From positions 625,001 through 689,000 of the forward strand of contig NZ_CP059692.1 in NCBI RefSeq assembly GCF_014058705.1: a DNA stretch of 64,000 nucleotides, given 5' to 3'. Shown one piece after another: positions 1 to 8,517 of the stretch. This DNA is from Aureimonas mangrovi (GTDB lineage: Bacteria > Pseudomonadota > Alphaproteobacteria > Rhizobiales > Rhizobiaceae). The notes below the pieces were generated by a model. That model was not told where the DNA came from. It saw only the letters and a program-made list of their open reading frames with translations, and did not search any database. Position 1 is the stretch's first letter. The number at the start of each line of letters is the position of its first letter. The translations under genes were made by a program, and so were the position numbers.

Positions 1-2
1 CC

Positions 3-125
3 GAGGTGATCGACGTCGACCTTCCGCGTCCCCGAACCTTCAGCATGGAGTCCCGCGATGAGTTCCAAAAGTGCACCCAGCGCATCCGGGCTCTCATATT
101 CGGAGACCGAGCCCAGGCCGCGTAG
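3..125 (+). CDS. ABC transporter ATP-binding protein, C-terminal end (partial)
   Basis: The frame is open from the window edge to a TAG at 123-125 and encodes about 40 residues beginning EVIDVDLPRPR. This is the usual tail of SsuB/TauB/NrtD-type ATPases, in which a short strand followed by DLPRPR precedes the end. The catalytic Walker motifs lie outside the window. Its stop falls 66 bases inside the open frame of the following permease, so the two genes overlap or the permease starts later. It would power import by the permease at 58-897. Family is inferred from the short tail and from the adjacent permease. Confidence 0.7.
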   Translation, partial: EVIDVDLPRPRTFSMESRDEFQKCTQRIRALIFGDRAQAA

Positions 126-897
126 GTTGAAGAAGCTTCCCAGTTGGGCACAGGAGGCGCTGACGCCCCTGATCGTCATGGTTGCTCTCGTTGCCGTATG
201 GGAGGCGAGCGTTCACCTGTTCGCCATTCCGGGCTACCTTTTCCCCGCACCCAGTGCGATCTGGGAGGCCTTGCAGGCCAACGCAGCGAACGTGGCCGGC
301 CATACCCTGGCGACGGGTCGAACCATAACGTTTGGCTTCATCGCCTCGATCGTGGTCAGCCTGCCGCTTGCCGTTGCCATAACCTCGTCGCGAACGATGG
401 CAAACGCCATCTATCCCTTTCTGGTGCTGACGCAGTCGATTCCGAAGGTCGCATTGGCCCCGATCCTGGTCGTGCTGATGGGCGCGAACGAGATGCCGCG
501 CGTCGTGATCACGTTCCTTGTCGCCTTCTTTCCGTTGGTTCTCGCGATCGCGGCGGGGCTTCAATCGGTGCCGGTCGAACTGATCGAACTAGGGCGGGCC
601 TGCCGCGCCAACCGATGGAAGGAGCTGGTGCGTATCCGTCTTCCCTACGCGGTGCCGTTCATCTTCTCGGGCTTGAAGGCAGCCATCACGCTGTCCGTGG
701 TGGGCGCGGTGGTGGCCGAGTTCGTCAACGCCGATCGCGGCCTTGGCTATCTGATCGTCACCTCCACGGCGTTCTTCCAGGTGTCGTTGGCTTGGGCCGC
801 CCTGATCGTCCTCTCGGTTCTCGGCATTGCCCTGTTTCAGATCGTCGCTCTGGTCGAGCGGCTGGCATTTCCATGGGCGAGCGATGCGGCTCGCTGA
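58..897 (+). CDS. ABC transporter permease, SsuC/TauC type
   Basis: This 279-residue inner-membrane protein has a cytoplasmic N-terminus of about 30 residues and then about six hydrophobic segments. The ATPase-contact loop is visible around residues 180-215 (ELIELGRACRANRWKELVRIRLPYAVPFIFSGLK), as in BPD_transp_1 permeases for taurine, sulfonate, nitrate or pyrimidine-like solutes. The ATG at 58 overlaps the upstream ATPase by 68 bases. An in-frame TTG at 127, directly after the ATPase stop, is an alternative start that would remove the long tail. The next gene, an amidohydrolase, starts 24 bases downstream, so the solute is probably an amide or a heterocyclic amine that it hydrolyses. No substrate-binding protein is visible in the window. 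Confidence 0.85.
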   Translation: MSSKSAPSASGLSYSETEPRPRRLKKLPSWAQEALTPLIVMVALVAVWEASVHLFAIPGYLFPAPSAIWEALQANAANVAGHTLATGRTITFGFIASIVVSLPLAVAITSSRTMANAIYPFLVLTQSIPKVALAPILVVLMGANEMPRVVITFLVAFFPLVLAIAAGLQSVPVELIELGRACRANRWKELVRIRLPYAVPFIFSGLKAAITLSVVGAVVAEFVNADRGLGYLIVTSTAFFQVSLAWAALIVLSVLGIALFQIVALVERLAFPWASDAAR

Positions 898-921
898 GCA
901 TATCGATAAGGCACGAATGAC

Positions 922-2430
922 ATGACGACTTCGACGGTTATTCGCGGTGGACTGGTCCTCGACGTGGATCGCGGCACCGCCGACGCACGCGATATCCTTG
1001 TCCTGGGGGATTCGATCCTGGCCATTGGGGCGCCCGGAATGGACGCGCCGGACGATGCGCAGATCATCAACGCCTCGCGGCGCCTGCTGCATCCCGGTCT
1101 GGTCAACGCCCATACGCATGGTCATGGGGTTCTCGCCAAGGGGATGGGTGATCTCTGGACGCTTGAACTCCTGCTTAATGCCGGACCTTGGATCGGTGGC
1201 GGCCGGCTTCTGGAGGACAAATACCTTTCGACCTTTGTCGGGGCCGTCGAGATGCTGATGAAGGGCTGCACGGCGGCCTACGACCTGACCGCAGAGTTTC
1301 CACTACCGACAGTGGACGGTCTGCACGCCTGCGCTTCGGCCTATGCCGACGCCGGAATGCGTGCCGTGGTCGCCCCTATGGTGGCGGAGTATTCGTTCTA
1401 CGAAGCCATTCCGGGCCTCATGGAGGCGATCCCGGAGAATCTACGCGGCGAGGTTGAGCGCTTCCGGCTGGCCCCTCGCGAAGCGTGCCTTTCGGTCATG
1501 CGTGATGCCGTCCAGCGATGGCCGTTGGATCACGAGATCGTTCGCCCGGCGATCGCTCCGACCATTCCGCATCATTGCTCCGACGAATTTATGCTCGGCT
1601 GCGCCCGGATAGCCCGCGAGCATGGGCTTGGGTTGCACAGCCATGTTCAGGAATCGAAGGTGCAGGTCATAACTGGGATGCGGCGCTACGGGCGCACGCA
1701 GACGGCGCATCTCGACTCCCTCGGTCTGCTTGGGCCCGACTTCACGGTGGCGCACGGCGTGTGGCTGGACGACGAAGACATGCGTATCCTCGCCGGACAC
1801 GGAGCATCCGTTGCGCACAACCCGAGCAGCAACATGCGCCTGGGCAGCGGCCTTGCGGACGTGCGCACGATGATGGACCTCGGCGTGAACGTCGGCGTCG
1901 GCACAGATGGAGCGAATTGCTCGGACAACCTGAACATGTTTGAGGGGATGCGTCTTGCCTCGCTCGTTTCAAAGAGCCGCTCACCGGACACGTCCGTTTG
2001 GCTGACGACCCGTGAGGTCGCCAGAGCTGCGACGGCTGGAAGTGCGCGAGCCCTTGGTATGGAAAAGATCGGACGGATTGCCGACGGCTACAAGGCCGAT
2101 ATCGTCTTCCTCGATCTCGATCATCCGAACTGGATGCCCGTCAACGACCCCGTCAACCAGCTTGTCCATACCGAAGACGGAACGGCCGTTCATTCGGTGA
2201 TGGTCGGCGGGACGATGCGCGTCGAGAACAGGCAGCCTGTCGGGATCGATCTGTGCCGGCTGGCGCAGAAGGTCGAGGCTGCGCGAGAGCGGCTCGAAGG
2301 CGCAACTGAAGATGCTAAGATGCTCAGCCTCAAACTGGCAGACGTCGTTAATCAGCACTGCCCCGGCCTGGCCAGGCAGCCCTACCACATCCACCGCTAC
2401 GGCGCGTGTCCTGATCATGCACGCCTATGA
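922..2430 (+). CDS. Amidohydrolase, TrzN/AtzA/guanine deaminase-like
   Basis: This 502-residue cytoplasmic metal-dependent hydrolase of the amidohydrolase superfamily carries the first metal-binding motif HTHGHG at about residues 64-69, after PGLVNA. The later ligand His residues sit in GLHSHVQESK and TVAHGVW, and the catalytic Asp is in VGTDGANCSDN. This layout is typical of the subgroup that deaminates or dechlorinates aminated N-heterocycles (AtzA, TrzN, SsnA, guanine or S-adenosylhomocysteine deaminase). The start at 922 has AAGG nine bases upstream. It follows an ABC permease, probably in one operon, which fits hydrolysis of the imported compound. The substrate cannot be read from sequence; the C-terminal extension after about residue 440 is slightly long for the family. 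Confidence 0.8.
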   Translation: MTTSTVIRGGLVLDVDRGTADARDILVLGDSILAIGAPGMDAPDDAQIINASRRLLHPGLVNAHTHGHGVLAKGMGDLWTLELLLNAGPWIGGGRLLEDKYLSTFVGAVEMLMKGCTAAYDLTAEFPLPTVDGLHACASAYADAGMRAVVAPMVAEYSFYEAIPGLMEAIPENLRGEVERFRLAPREACLSVMRDAVQRWPLDHEIVRPAIAPTIPHHCSDEFMLGCARIAREHGLGLHSHVQESKVQVITGMRRYGRTQTAHLDSLGLLGPDFTVAHGVWLDDEDMRILAGHGASVAHNPSSNMRLGSGLADVRTMMDLGVNVGVGTDGANCSDNLNMFEGMRLASLVSKSRSPDTSVWLTTREVARAATAGSARALGMEKIGRIADGYKADIVFLDLDHPNWMPVNDPVNQLVHTEDGTAVHSVMVGGTMRVENRQPVGIDLCRLAQKVEAARERLEGATEDAKMLSLKLADVVNQHCPGLARQPYHIHRYGACPDHARL

Positions 2431-2458
2431 ACCATGAGCCGATTGGGGTGGTTTGACT

Positions 2459-3721
2459 TCAATCCAACTCGATCATCGTCGCTTCGAACACCTCGAGCGA
2501 CTTTGCACCGCTGACCATGCCCTCCATGGATCGCGGCTGCTCAACCGTGCCCTTCAGCCAGCATTCGGACTTGCGCTTCACGAAAGTGAAGGCGACGCAT
2601 CTGTCGTTGGCGACACAGGCGAGGCGACATTGCTGCGGCGTGGTCGCGCCACCGTAAGAGCGGTTTGACAGGTCGCCGCCGGGAATGTCGATGTCCTCGA
2701 AGATTCCGGCTTTCGGATCGATGATACCCATCGTGACCGAACGAGGGTCCGGATCGCTGGCGCGCAGCAGTTCGCCGGAGATCGCGACGAGATTGCCGTC
2801 CGCGGTGCCTCGCCGCGATTTCAGGAAGCAGTTCGGGCCGCGTGCCACGCGCTCGTCCGTGTTGAACGTGAAGGCCTTACACTGGTCGCCAGCCGTCAGG
2901 CACTCGACCGCGCAGGCCGGTGCGTTGGCGACGCGCCTTGACGCGATGTCCTCACCGAAGAAGTCCAGTCCGCTGTAGAGCGCCATCCGGTTCGGCCGGC
3001 GTGCGTAATCCTCGATCGCTGACAGTCGTGAGACCGACGCGTCGCCGAGGCTGGGGCTCGCGCGGTTGGGAGTGTCCGGCACGATCTCCGCAGCTTCAAT
3101 CGCGCTCTTCACCTCCTCGCTATCGGCCGGCTCGACCGACGCGACGGGCGTCGACGGGGTTGTTTCGCCGCGCCTACGATTGATGCCGTAACGCTCGATC
3201 TCGGCCGCCGTGAAAACATACATGTCTTCGGGCGGGGTCCGGAACATGATCGTCAGAACCTCGATCGGCGTGTCGAAGTGGTTCAGGACATCGAGGATGT
3301 CGGAGATCGAAAGCTGGGCGCTGACAAGGTCGCCGGAGCCGGACGAGATCTGATGAACTCCGAGCTCTCCGTCAGCTTGGCGCTCGGCACCAGCGAGGAA
3401 GATCAGCGAGCACGCCGAGTAACAGCTGGAGCCGGTCGGGATCAAGGTCGAGAGGTTCCGCGAATGGATGTCGTCCGCGATCAGCAGTCCCATCGCGACC
3501 AAGCCGCCGTCGCTGTTCAACACGACTAGTTCGGCATCGGGTGCCGCCGTGAGCGCGCGGCGGAAGTTCAGCGCATCACCGCCACCGATGTAGCCATCCA
3601 GGCGAATGACGTTCGGCTGGCCATCGTCGATTCGAGAACGGGCCAAATGTTTGGGTTTCGGCGCTGACGGGGCGCTCGTGACCGCGACCAGCATGACGAC
3701 AAAACAAAACAGGAGACGCAC
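2459..3721 (-). CDS. Secreted ClpP-like protein fused to two PAN/Apple domains
   Basis: The protein has an N-terminal hydrophobic signal segment (VRLLFCFVVMLVAV) and then a ClpP/crotonase-fold region of the COG3904 type. In that region GSSCYSACSLIF carries the likely nucleophilic Ser (about residue 102) and GVHQ the likely His (about 123). A Thr/Pro/Glu-rich linker leads to two cysteine-rich PAN/Apple-like modules at about 245-304 and 354-412, with CxxxC spacing and a conserved AFTF core. It is probably periplasmic or secreted; PAN modules usually bind protein or carbohydrate. The open frame extends to 3835. I prefer the GTG at 3721 because it places the signal sequence at the N-terminus; a GTG at 3751 is also possible. 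The upstream hydrolase on the same strand may be cotranscribed. Confidence 0.7.
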   Translation of the reverse strand: MRLLFCFVVMLVAVTSAPSAPKPKHLARSRIDDGQPNVIRLDGYIGGGDALNFRRALTAAPDAELVVLNSDGGLVAMGLLIADDIHSRNLSTLIPTGSSCYSACSLIFLAGAERQADGELGVHQISSGSGDLVSAQLSISDILDVLNHFDTPIEVLTIMFRTPPEDMYVFTAAEIERYGINRRRGETTPSTPVASVEPADSEEVKSAIEAAEIVPDTPNRASPSLGDASVSRLSAIEDYARRPNRMALYSGLDFFGEDIASRRVANAPACAVECLTAGDQCKAFTFNTDERVARGPNCFLKSRRGTADGNLVAISGELLRASDPDPRSVTMGIIDPKAGIFEDIDIPGGDLSNRSYGGATTPQQCRLACVANDRCVAFTFVKRKSECWLKGTVEQPRSMEGMVSGAKSLEVFEATMIELD

Positions 3722-3761
3722 GCCGACGCACGCGAAACCCTCGGTGTTTACACATCGCCAC

Positions 3762-3774
3762 TGATTATAGACAA
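3762..3774 (-). promoter_or_regulatory. Possible -10 element before the PAN-domain gene
   Basis: On the minus strand this reads CTTGTCTATAATC, which contains a perfect TATAAT, rare in this GC-rich DNA. It lies about 40 bases upstream of the preferred GTG start at 3721 and inside the longer possible reading frame. That favours the internal start if it is used. No convincing -35 box at 17-base spacing is seen, so this is weak evidence. Confidence 0.3.
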
Positions 3775-3851
3775 GTCGAGGTTGCAATACGAGGGAGAGC
3801 CAGATCACACCGCATCTGGTTGATGCTCGCTGCAATGTCGATCGGCGTTGG

Positions 3852-5102
3852 CTACTCCAACGCTGCGGCGACAGCGTCGAAGAAGACCAGCGGATCGATC
3901 GGCTCTTTGCCGGTCGGCTTCGGCTGCGCGCCGAAGGTAACTATCACGACGTTCTTCGCCGGGTTGATGTAGATGTTCTGCCCTTGGATCCCGATTGCGG
4001 CATAGGCTCCATCGGCGATGGCTGGCTCGGTCCAGCCCGTCCACCACATGTAGCCGTATTCAAGCTCGGTGCCATCCTTCAGCGTCGTCGGCCCGGCGGC
4101 CTCCTGGGTCCAACCCTCGGGGAGAATCGATGCTCCGTCAATCTCGCCGTCTTTCAGAAAGAAGAGACCGAAGCGCCCATAGTCCCGCAACGTGGCACTG
4201 ATGCCGCTTCCGCCGATCTCGACGCCATCGGGCGAATCCAGCCACCAGCTGGCGTCCGCTTCCATCCCATAGGGAACCCAGATCTTTTCGGAAAGATACT
4301 CCGCCAGCGGCTTGCCGACGGCGCCGCGCACGATCTCGCCGAGGACCTGTGTTTCGCCGGTGCTGTAGTTGTTGACCGTGCCCGGTTCGGCTGCACGAGG
4401 CAGTCCAGCCATGATCTCCATCGCCGATCCCGGACGCTGGGCGATCTGCGCATCGAGGAGCGCTCGTCGATCCGAAGACGGGTCGGTGTAGGTCTCGTTC
4501 CACTGGACGCCGGATGACATCATCAGCACATCTTTGACCGTCACGCCGTCGTATGCGCTGCCTTCCAACGCCTCGACGTAGTCGGTGACCGGAGCATCCA
4601 GCCCGTCGATAAGACCCTCTTTGATTGCGACCGCGGCAAGGGTCGACGTGATTGACTTCGCCACCGACATCGACATCCATCGGGTTTCCGGCGTGTTGCC
4701 GCGCTGGTAGGTCTCGTAGGCGATCTCGCCGTCCTTCAAGACGAGAAGGGCGGTGATGTTGTCGAGAGCCATGAAGTCGTAGAGGTCGTAGGTCTCACCA
4801 TCGACGTCGAATTCGACACTGCCCAGCGATTGTTCTGCCATCGGCAGTTCACGCGGGTCATCGCCTGCCGCAATGGCGCGGGTCGGAAAGAGACGATCGA
4901 TGTTCCGGAAGGTCGAGACCGCTTCGTCGGGAAGGAGCGTGCCGTTGTAGACCTGCTCGACCGTGCCGATCGTTTCCTCAGCGTGCAAGTAAGTGCTCTC
5001 TTGCGCCGAAGCTGCGATGGTCGGGGCGAAGAGCAGCATAGCGCCGATCTGGGCAATCTCGCGAACATGTAGAGACTGCGTTGCCTTGCGTTTGCAGTGC
5101 AT
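3852..5102 (-). CDS. Secreted serine hydrolase, class C beta-lactamase family
   Basis: The mature protein is a beta-lactamase/transpeptidase-fold serine hydrolase resembling 6-aminohexanoate-dimer hydrolases and esterases. The SxxK motif is SVAK (Ser146, Lys149 from this start). It is followed by the family block DVLMMSSGVQWNE and a YST motif at the place of the usual YxN. The start chosen is the ATG at 5102, preceded by GAGGG at good spacing. It gives a typical signal peptide ending near ASAQ, whereas the longer frame to 5177 adds 25 residues without a ribosome site. Length 416 aa fits the family. It could hydrolyse amides, esters or peptides in the periplasm. A PAN-domain protein follows on the same strand. 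Confidence 0.82.
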   Translation of the reverse strand: MHCKRKATQSLHVREIAQIGAMLLFAPTIAASAQESTYLHAEETIGTVEQVYNGTLLPDEAVSTFRNIDRLFPTRAIAAGDDPRELPMAEQSLGSVEFDVDGETYDLYDFMALDNITALLVLKDGEIAYETYQRGNTPETRWMSMSVAKSITSTLAAVAIKEGLIDGLDAPVTDYVEALEGSAYDGVTVKDVLMMSSGVQWNETYTDPSSDRRALLDAQIAQRPGSAMEIMAGLPRAAEPGTVNNYSTGETQVLGEIVRGAVGKPLAEYLSEKIWVPYGMEADASWWLDSPDGVEIGGSGISATLRDYGRFGLFFLKDGEIDGASILPEGWTQEAAGPTTLKDGTELEYGYMWWTGWTEPAIADGAYAAIGIQGQNIYINPAKNVVIVTFGAQPKPTGKEPIDPLVFFDAVAAALE

Positions 5103-5267
5103 TTGACCCTCATCCATCACATGATGCCCGTGGCCACTCTCCGCGAGAGATGGTGCAGGTGCAAGCGGTGTCGTCACTTGACTGGCGTAGCTCGAGAACG
5201 CCCGGATAAACCTTGGCGCTCCTCCCAGGGCGTCCTACGCGATCGTCAGGAACCACTGGAGATTGCA

Positions 5268-5744
5268 GTGGCGACGATCGGAAAGCTCAGGGGACGCTGG
5301 CAAGCGCAGGTGCGCCGCCGGGGGATGAACCCGAGAGCCAAGTCCTTCGACACGAAAACCGAAGCCGAACGCTGGGCGCGCGCCCGGGAAACGCAGGTTG
5401 ATCGGTTCGGTGCTGCGCCAGACACGGCGATCCTCGAAAGTACTACGCTTCACGATCTCCTCGAGCGTTACCAGCGCGAGGTCACCCCAACGAAGCGTGG
5501 CAGAGAACAGGAGCATCAACGCATCGACGTGCTTCTCCGGCATGACGTCGGACACCGGACGCTGATCGGTCTGGCAGCGTAAGACTTTGCTGCCTACCGT
5601 GACGAGCGTCTCCAAACGGTCAGGCCCGCGACGGCACTTCGAGAGATCGCGATCCTATCGCACGTTCTCGAAGTTGCGATCCGGGATCGGAGCTTTCATC
5701 GATACTATGATGCACTCGGCACGCCGGTCGAGTACGAGGCTTAA
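5268..5744 (+). pseudogene. Truncated tyrosine-type integrase remnant
   Basis: The translation starting at GTG 5268 (VATIGKLRGRWQAQVRR) matches the N-terminal arm-binding region of phage and genomic-island integrases. It reads through a core-binding domain that is interrupted by an in-frame TAA at 5580-5582. The same frame then resumes with DFAAYRDERL and LREIAILSHVLEVAIRD, clear core-binding motifs, and ends at TAA 5742-5744. The whole C-terminal catalytic domain with the R-H-R-Y residues is absent, leaving about 158 codons of an expected 330-400. The fragment overlaps the 3' end of the convergent fhuB by a few bases. It is probably the scar of an integrated element. Confidence 0.7.
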
Positions 5745-7708
5745 AATCCACGACGGAGTAGTAAGGCGAGTACCGGCGCACCGATGAGCGCAGAGACGAT
5801 TCCAGCCGGCAATTCGTAGGGAGCGAAAAGACTTCGCCCGGCGAGATCCGCGAGAATCCCGAGCACTGCGCCAGTTATGGCGGCCGCAGGCAAAAGCAGA
5901 CCGTGCCGAGGGGCCCCCATCAGCCTTGCGGCGTGGGGCGCAAGAAGGCCGACGAAGCCGATCGCCCCGGCGGCGGCGACAGCGATCGCAGTCGCCAGGG
6001 CCGCAGCGGCCACTGCCGCAAGGCGCGCGCGCGAAACCGGCAGGCCTAGAGAGTGCGCGCTGTCTTCCCCGAAGAGGAGGAGGTCGAGCCTCGCGTGGAG
6101 TGCCGCCCCGGCGAACGCTGCGGCGAGGAGCCAGATCAGAAGCGCGACTGCCGCTGGCATGGTGCGGCCATGAGTGGAGCCTGCAAGCCAAGAGAGCGCC
6201 TGCGCCATCTGAAGGTCCGCCTTCAGCACCAGCACAGTGCCCAGCGCGCCGAAGCCGGCAGCCATCGCCAGACCACCGAGGACAAGCCGCTGTGCGTCGC
6301 GCTCCACCTTCAGGGTGAGCAGAAGCGCGACGACGAGAAGCGAGCCAAGCAGCGTCACGAGAAGAAAGAGGAGCGAGCCCGGCACGACGCCCGCCAGCAG
6401 CGCGAAAAGGCTAAAAAGCGCCGCTCCCTGCGTAAGGCCCAGCGTTTCGGGGCCGGCCAGCGGGTTGCGTGTCGCGGCTTGGAGAAGGGTTCCAGCAAGC
6501 GCTAGAAGCGCTCCGGCGCCTGCCGCCGCGAGGACGCGCGGAAGGCGCAGCCCGGCAAGAAGCCCGAATTCCGCCCATGAGCCTGCCACGCCGTCGCCAA
6601 AGGCGAGGCCCGCAAGCGCTACGAGAAGAAGAATGCCCACAAGTGCCGGAAGAAGGCGCCGGGCGGACCAGCGCCATGACGAAATCCCCGTGCGCTCCGG
6701 TGCAGCCTGATTGTTCGCGCGCATTCGCAACACCACGACGATCATGGCGGGCGCGCCAAGGCAGGCGACAACGGCTCCGGTTGCGACGCGGGGGCCGAGA
6801 TTGAGCGCCAGTATATCCGCCAGCACCAGGAAAAGTGCTCCGCCCAGCGCCGAAAGAGGGATCACGTGGATATGGCGTGCGCCGGCGAGGGCTCGCGCGA
6901 CATGCGGTGCGGCAAGACCCGCGAATCCGATCGGCCCGGCGAGCGAGACCGCCGCTCCCGACAGGAGGATAGCCGCAGCGAGGCTGGCAAAGGCGGCCGC
7001 GCGGGTGAGGCCAAGCGAACGCGCCGTTTCCTCGCCCAGCATCATCAGGTCGAGCTGGGGGATGAGAGCCAAGGCGATGAGTAGGCCCGCGGCGATGGCT
7101 GGCGCGGTGAGCAAAAGCTTCGTCCAGCCCGTCTGGTCGAGTAGCCCGGCGGTCCACAGGACGAGGCCCGACGCTCGATCGTCCGCGAACAGGATGATGG
7201 CCGAGGAGAGCGCGCCGAGCGCCAGGGAGACCGCGACGCCTGCGAGGGCGATGCGCATGGGGGAGGCGCGCGGCCCGCCCGCCGCCAGAAGGCACAGGAG
7301 GCAGCCGCACACACCCCCCGGCACCGTCAGGGCGAGGCTCGGCACCGCCAACGGGAAGAGAAGCGTCCCGGCGACCAGCGCGAGCTGCGCGCCGCTCGTG
7401 ACCGCGACGATGTCGGGTGCGGCGAGCGGGTTGCGCAGGACGGTCTGCATCAGCGCCCCCGCTACGCCGAGCGCAGCGCCCACGAGGATCGCAGCGCAAA
7501 GGCGCGGCAGGCGCAACGTTTCCAGCACCGCCTGTTCGATGCCCGGCGGGCGCGCGAAGGCGGCGACGAGGTCGGAAGCGTCGAGGAGATCGGTGCCGGC
7601 GAGGAGGGCGATCGGAGCAAACCCCGCAAGCGCCAGAAGGCCGAGGAGAAATAGCGTCACCGGTCCGGGCGCGGTCGCGCGCCGCCCCTGCCTCGGCCCC
7701 GACGTCAC
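5741..7708 (-). CDS. fhuB: Fused Fe3+-hydroxamate ABC permease FhuB
   Basis: This 655-residue, very hydrophobic protein contains two homologous FecCD-type permease halves. Each has the LRLPR entry motif (ETLRLPRLCAAILVG near residue 65; AGLRLPRVLAAAGAG near 385). Each also has the GPIGFAGLAAPHVAR or GAIGFVGLLAPHAAR signature that contacts the ATPase. Tandem fusion of both permease halves is the hallmark of FhuB. Its ATG at 7708 overlaps the fhuC stop as ATGA, so the genes are translationally coupled. It imports ferric hydroxamate siderophores across the inner membrane together with FhuC and FhuD. Confidence 0.92.
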   Translation of the reverse strand: MTSGPRQGRRATAPGPVTLFLLGLLALAGFAPIALLAGTDLLDASDLVAAFARPPGIEQAVLETLRLPRLCAAILVGAALGVAGALMQTVLRNPLAAPDIVAVTSGAQLALVAGTLLFPLAVPSLALTVPGGVCGCLLCLLAAGGPRASPMRIALAGVAVSLALGALSSAIILFADDRASGLVLWTAGLLDQTGWTKLLLTAPAIAAGLLIALALIPQLDLMMLGEETARSLGLTRAAAFASLAAAILLSGAAVSLAGPIGFAGLAAPHVARALAGARHIHVIPLSALGGALFLVLADILALNLGPRVATGAVVACLGAPAMIVVVLRMRANNQAAPERTGISSWRWSARRLLPALVGILLLVALAGLAFGDGVAGSWAEFGLLAGLRLPRVLAAAGAGALLALAGTLLQAATRNPLAGPETLGLTQGAALFSLFALLAGVVPGSLLFLLVTLLGSLLVVALLLTLKVERDAQRLVLGGLAMAAGFGALGTVLVLKADLQMAQALSWLAGSTHGRTMPAAVALLIWLLAAAFAGAALHARLDLLLFGEDSAHSLGLPVSRARLAAVAAAALATAIAVAAAGAIGFVGLLAPHAARLMGAPRHGLLLPAAAITGAVLGILADLAGRSLFAPYELPAGIVSALIGAPVLALLLRRGF

Positions 7709-8517
7709 GCGAGAGGCTCCGTCGCCTCGCCGCCCCGCCAGTCCACCACGCAGAAGGGCCTCCCGTGGACCGGGTGCGGCACGATGTCGAGTTTGCAGCC
7801 GAAGGCCTGGCCGAGCCTCTGCGCACTCAGCGTATCGCGGGGATCGCCGCTGGCGAGGATACGTCCGCGCTCCATAAGCACCACCGCGTCGGCGAAGTCC
7901 ATCACCTGATTCAGGTCGTGCAGCACCGTGACGATGGTCAGCCCGTCTCTGCGGTTGAGGCGGCGAAGCAGCGCCAGAAGCTCGGCTTGATGGCGCAGAT
8001 CCAGAAAACTCGTCGGCTCGTCGAGAAAGAGGATGCGTGGCTCCTGCGCCAGCGCCATGGCGATGAAGGCGCGCTGGCGCTCACCGCCCGAGAGCGCCTC
8101 CACGGGCCGCGCGGCCAGCGCCTCGAGGTCCATGGCCTGCATCGCCCGGGTTACGGCCGCGCGGTCGCCATCGCTGCGACGCGAAAGCCAGCGCCGGTGC
8201 GGGAAGCGCCCTTGCTCCACGAGCTCGTGCACCAGGAGGCCGGCCGGGGTCAGCGGGTTCTGCCCCACCACAGCGATCTGGCGGGCGAGATCGCGCGCGG
8301 AAATCTCGCCCAGCGCAAGTGTCCCGAGGCGCACTTCGCCTTCGAAGCCGCTTTCGAGCCCGCAAAGGCAGCGCAGCAGGGTCGATTTGCCCGAGCCGTT
8401 GGCGCCGCAGAAGGCGGTGATGCGGCCGGGCGCAATCTCGATCGAAACGCCGCTCAGCGCCTCCACCGGGCCGAAGCGCATGCGCAGGTCGCGCGCCAGA
8501 AGCGCCGGAGAACTCAC
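7705..8517 (-). CDS. fhuC: Ferric siderophore ABC ATPase FhuC
   Basis: The ATPase (270 aa from the chosen start) shows Walker A GANGSGKST, signature LSGGERQRAFIAMALA and Walker B ILFLDEPTSFLD. The switch His is in VTVLHDLNQ, as in FecE/FhuC proteins. The frame is open to 8775, but that part lies inside the AraC gene. The GTG at 8517 overlaps the AraC stop as GTGA and places VSSPALLARDLRMRFG at the N-terminus, as expected. Energises FhuB. The order araC-fhuC-fhuB with overlapping codons suggests one transcript. Confidence 0.9.
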   Translation of the reverse strand: MSSPALLARDLRMRFGPVEALSGVSIEIAPGRITAFCGANGSGKSTLLRCLCGLESGFEGEVRLGTLALGEISARDLARQIAVVGQNPLTPAGLLVHELVEQGRFPHRRWLSRRSDGDRAAVTRAMQAMDLEALAARPVEALSGGERQRAFIAMALAQEPRILFLDEPTSFLDLRHQAELLALLRRLNRRDGLTIVTVLHDLNQVMDFADAVVLMERGRILASGDPRDTLSAQRLGQAFGCKLDIVPHPVHGRPFCVVDWRGGEATEPLA

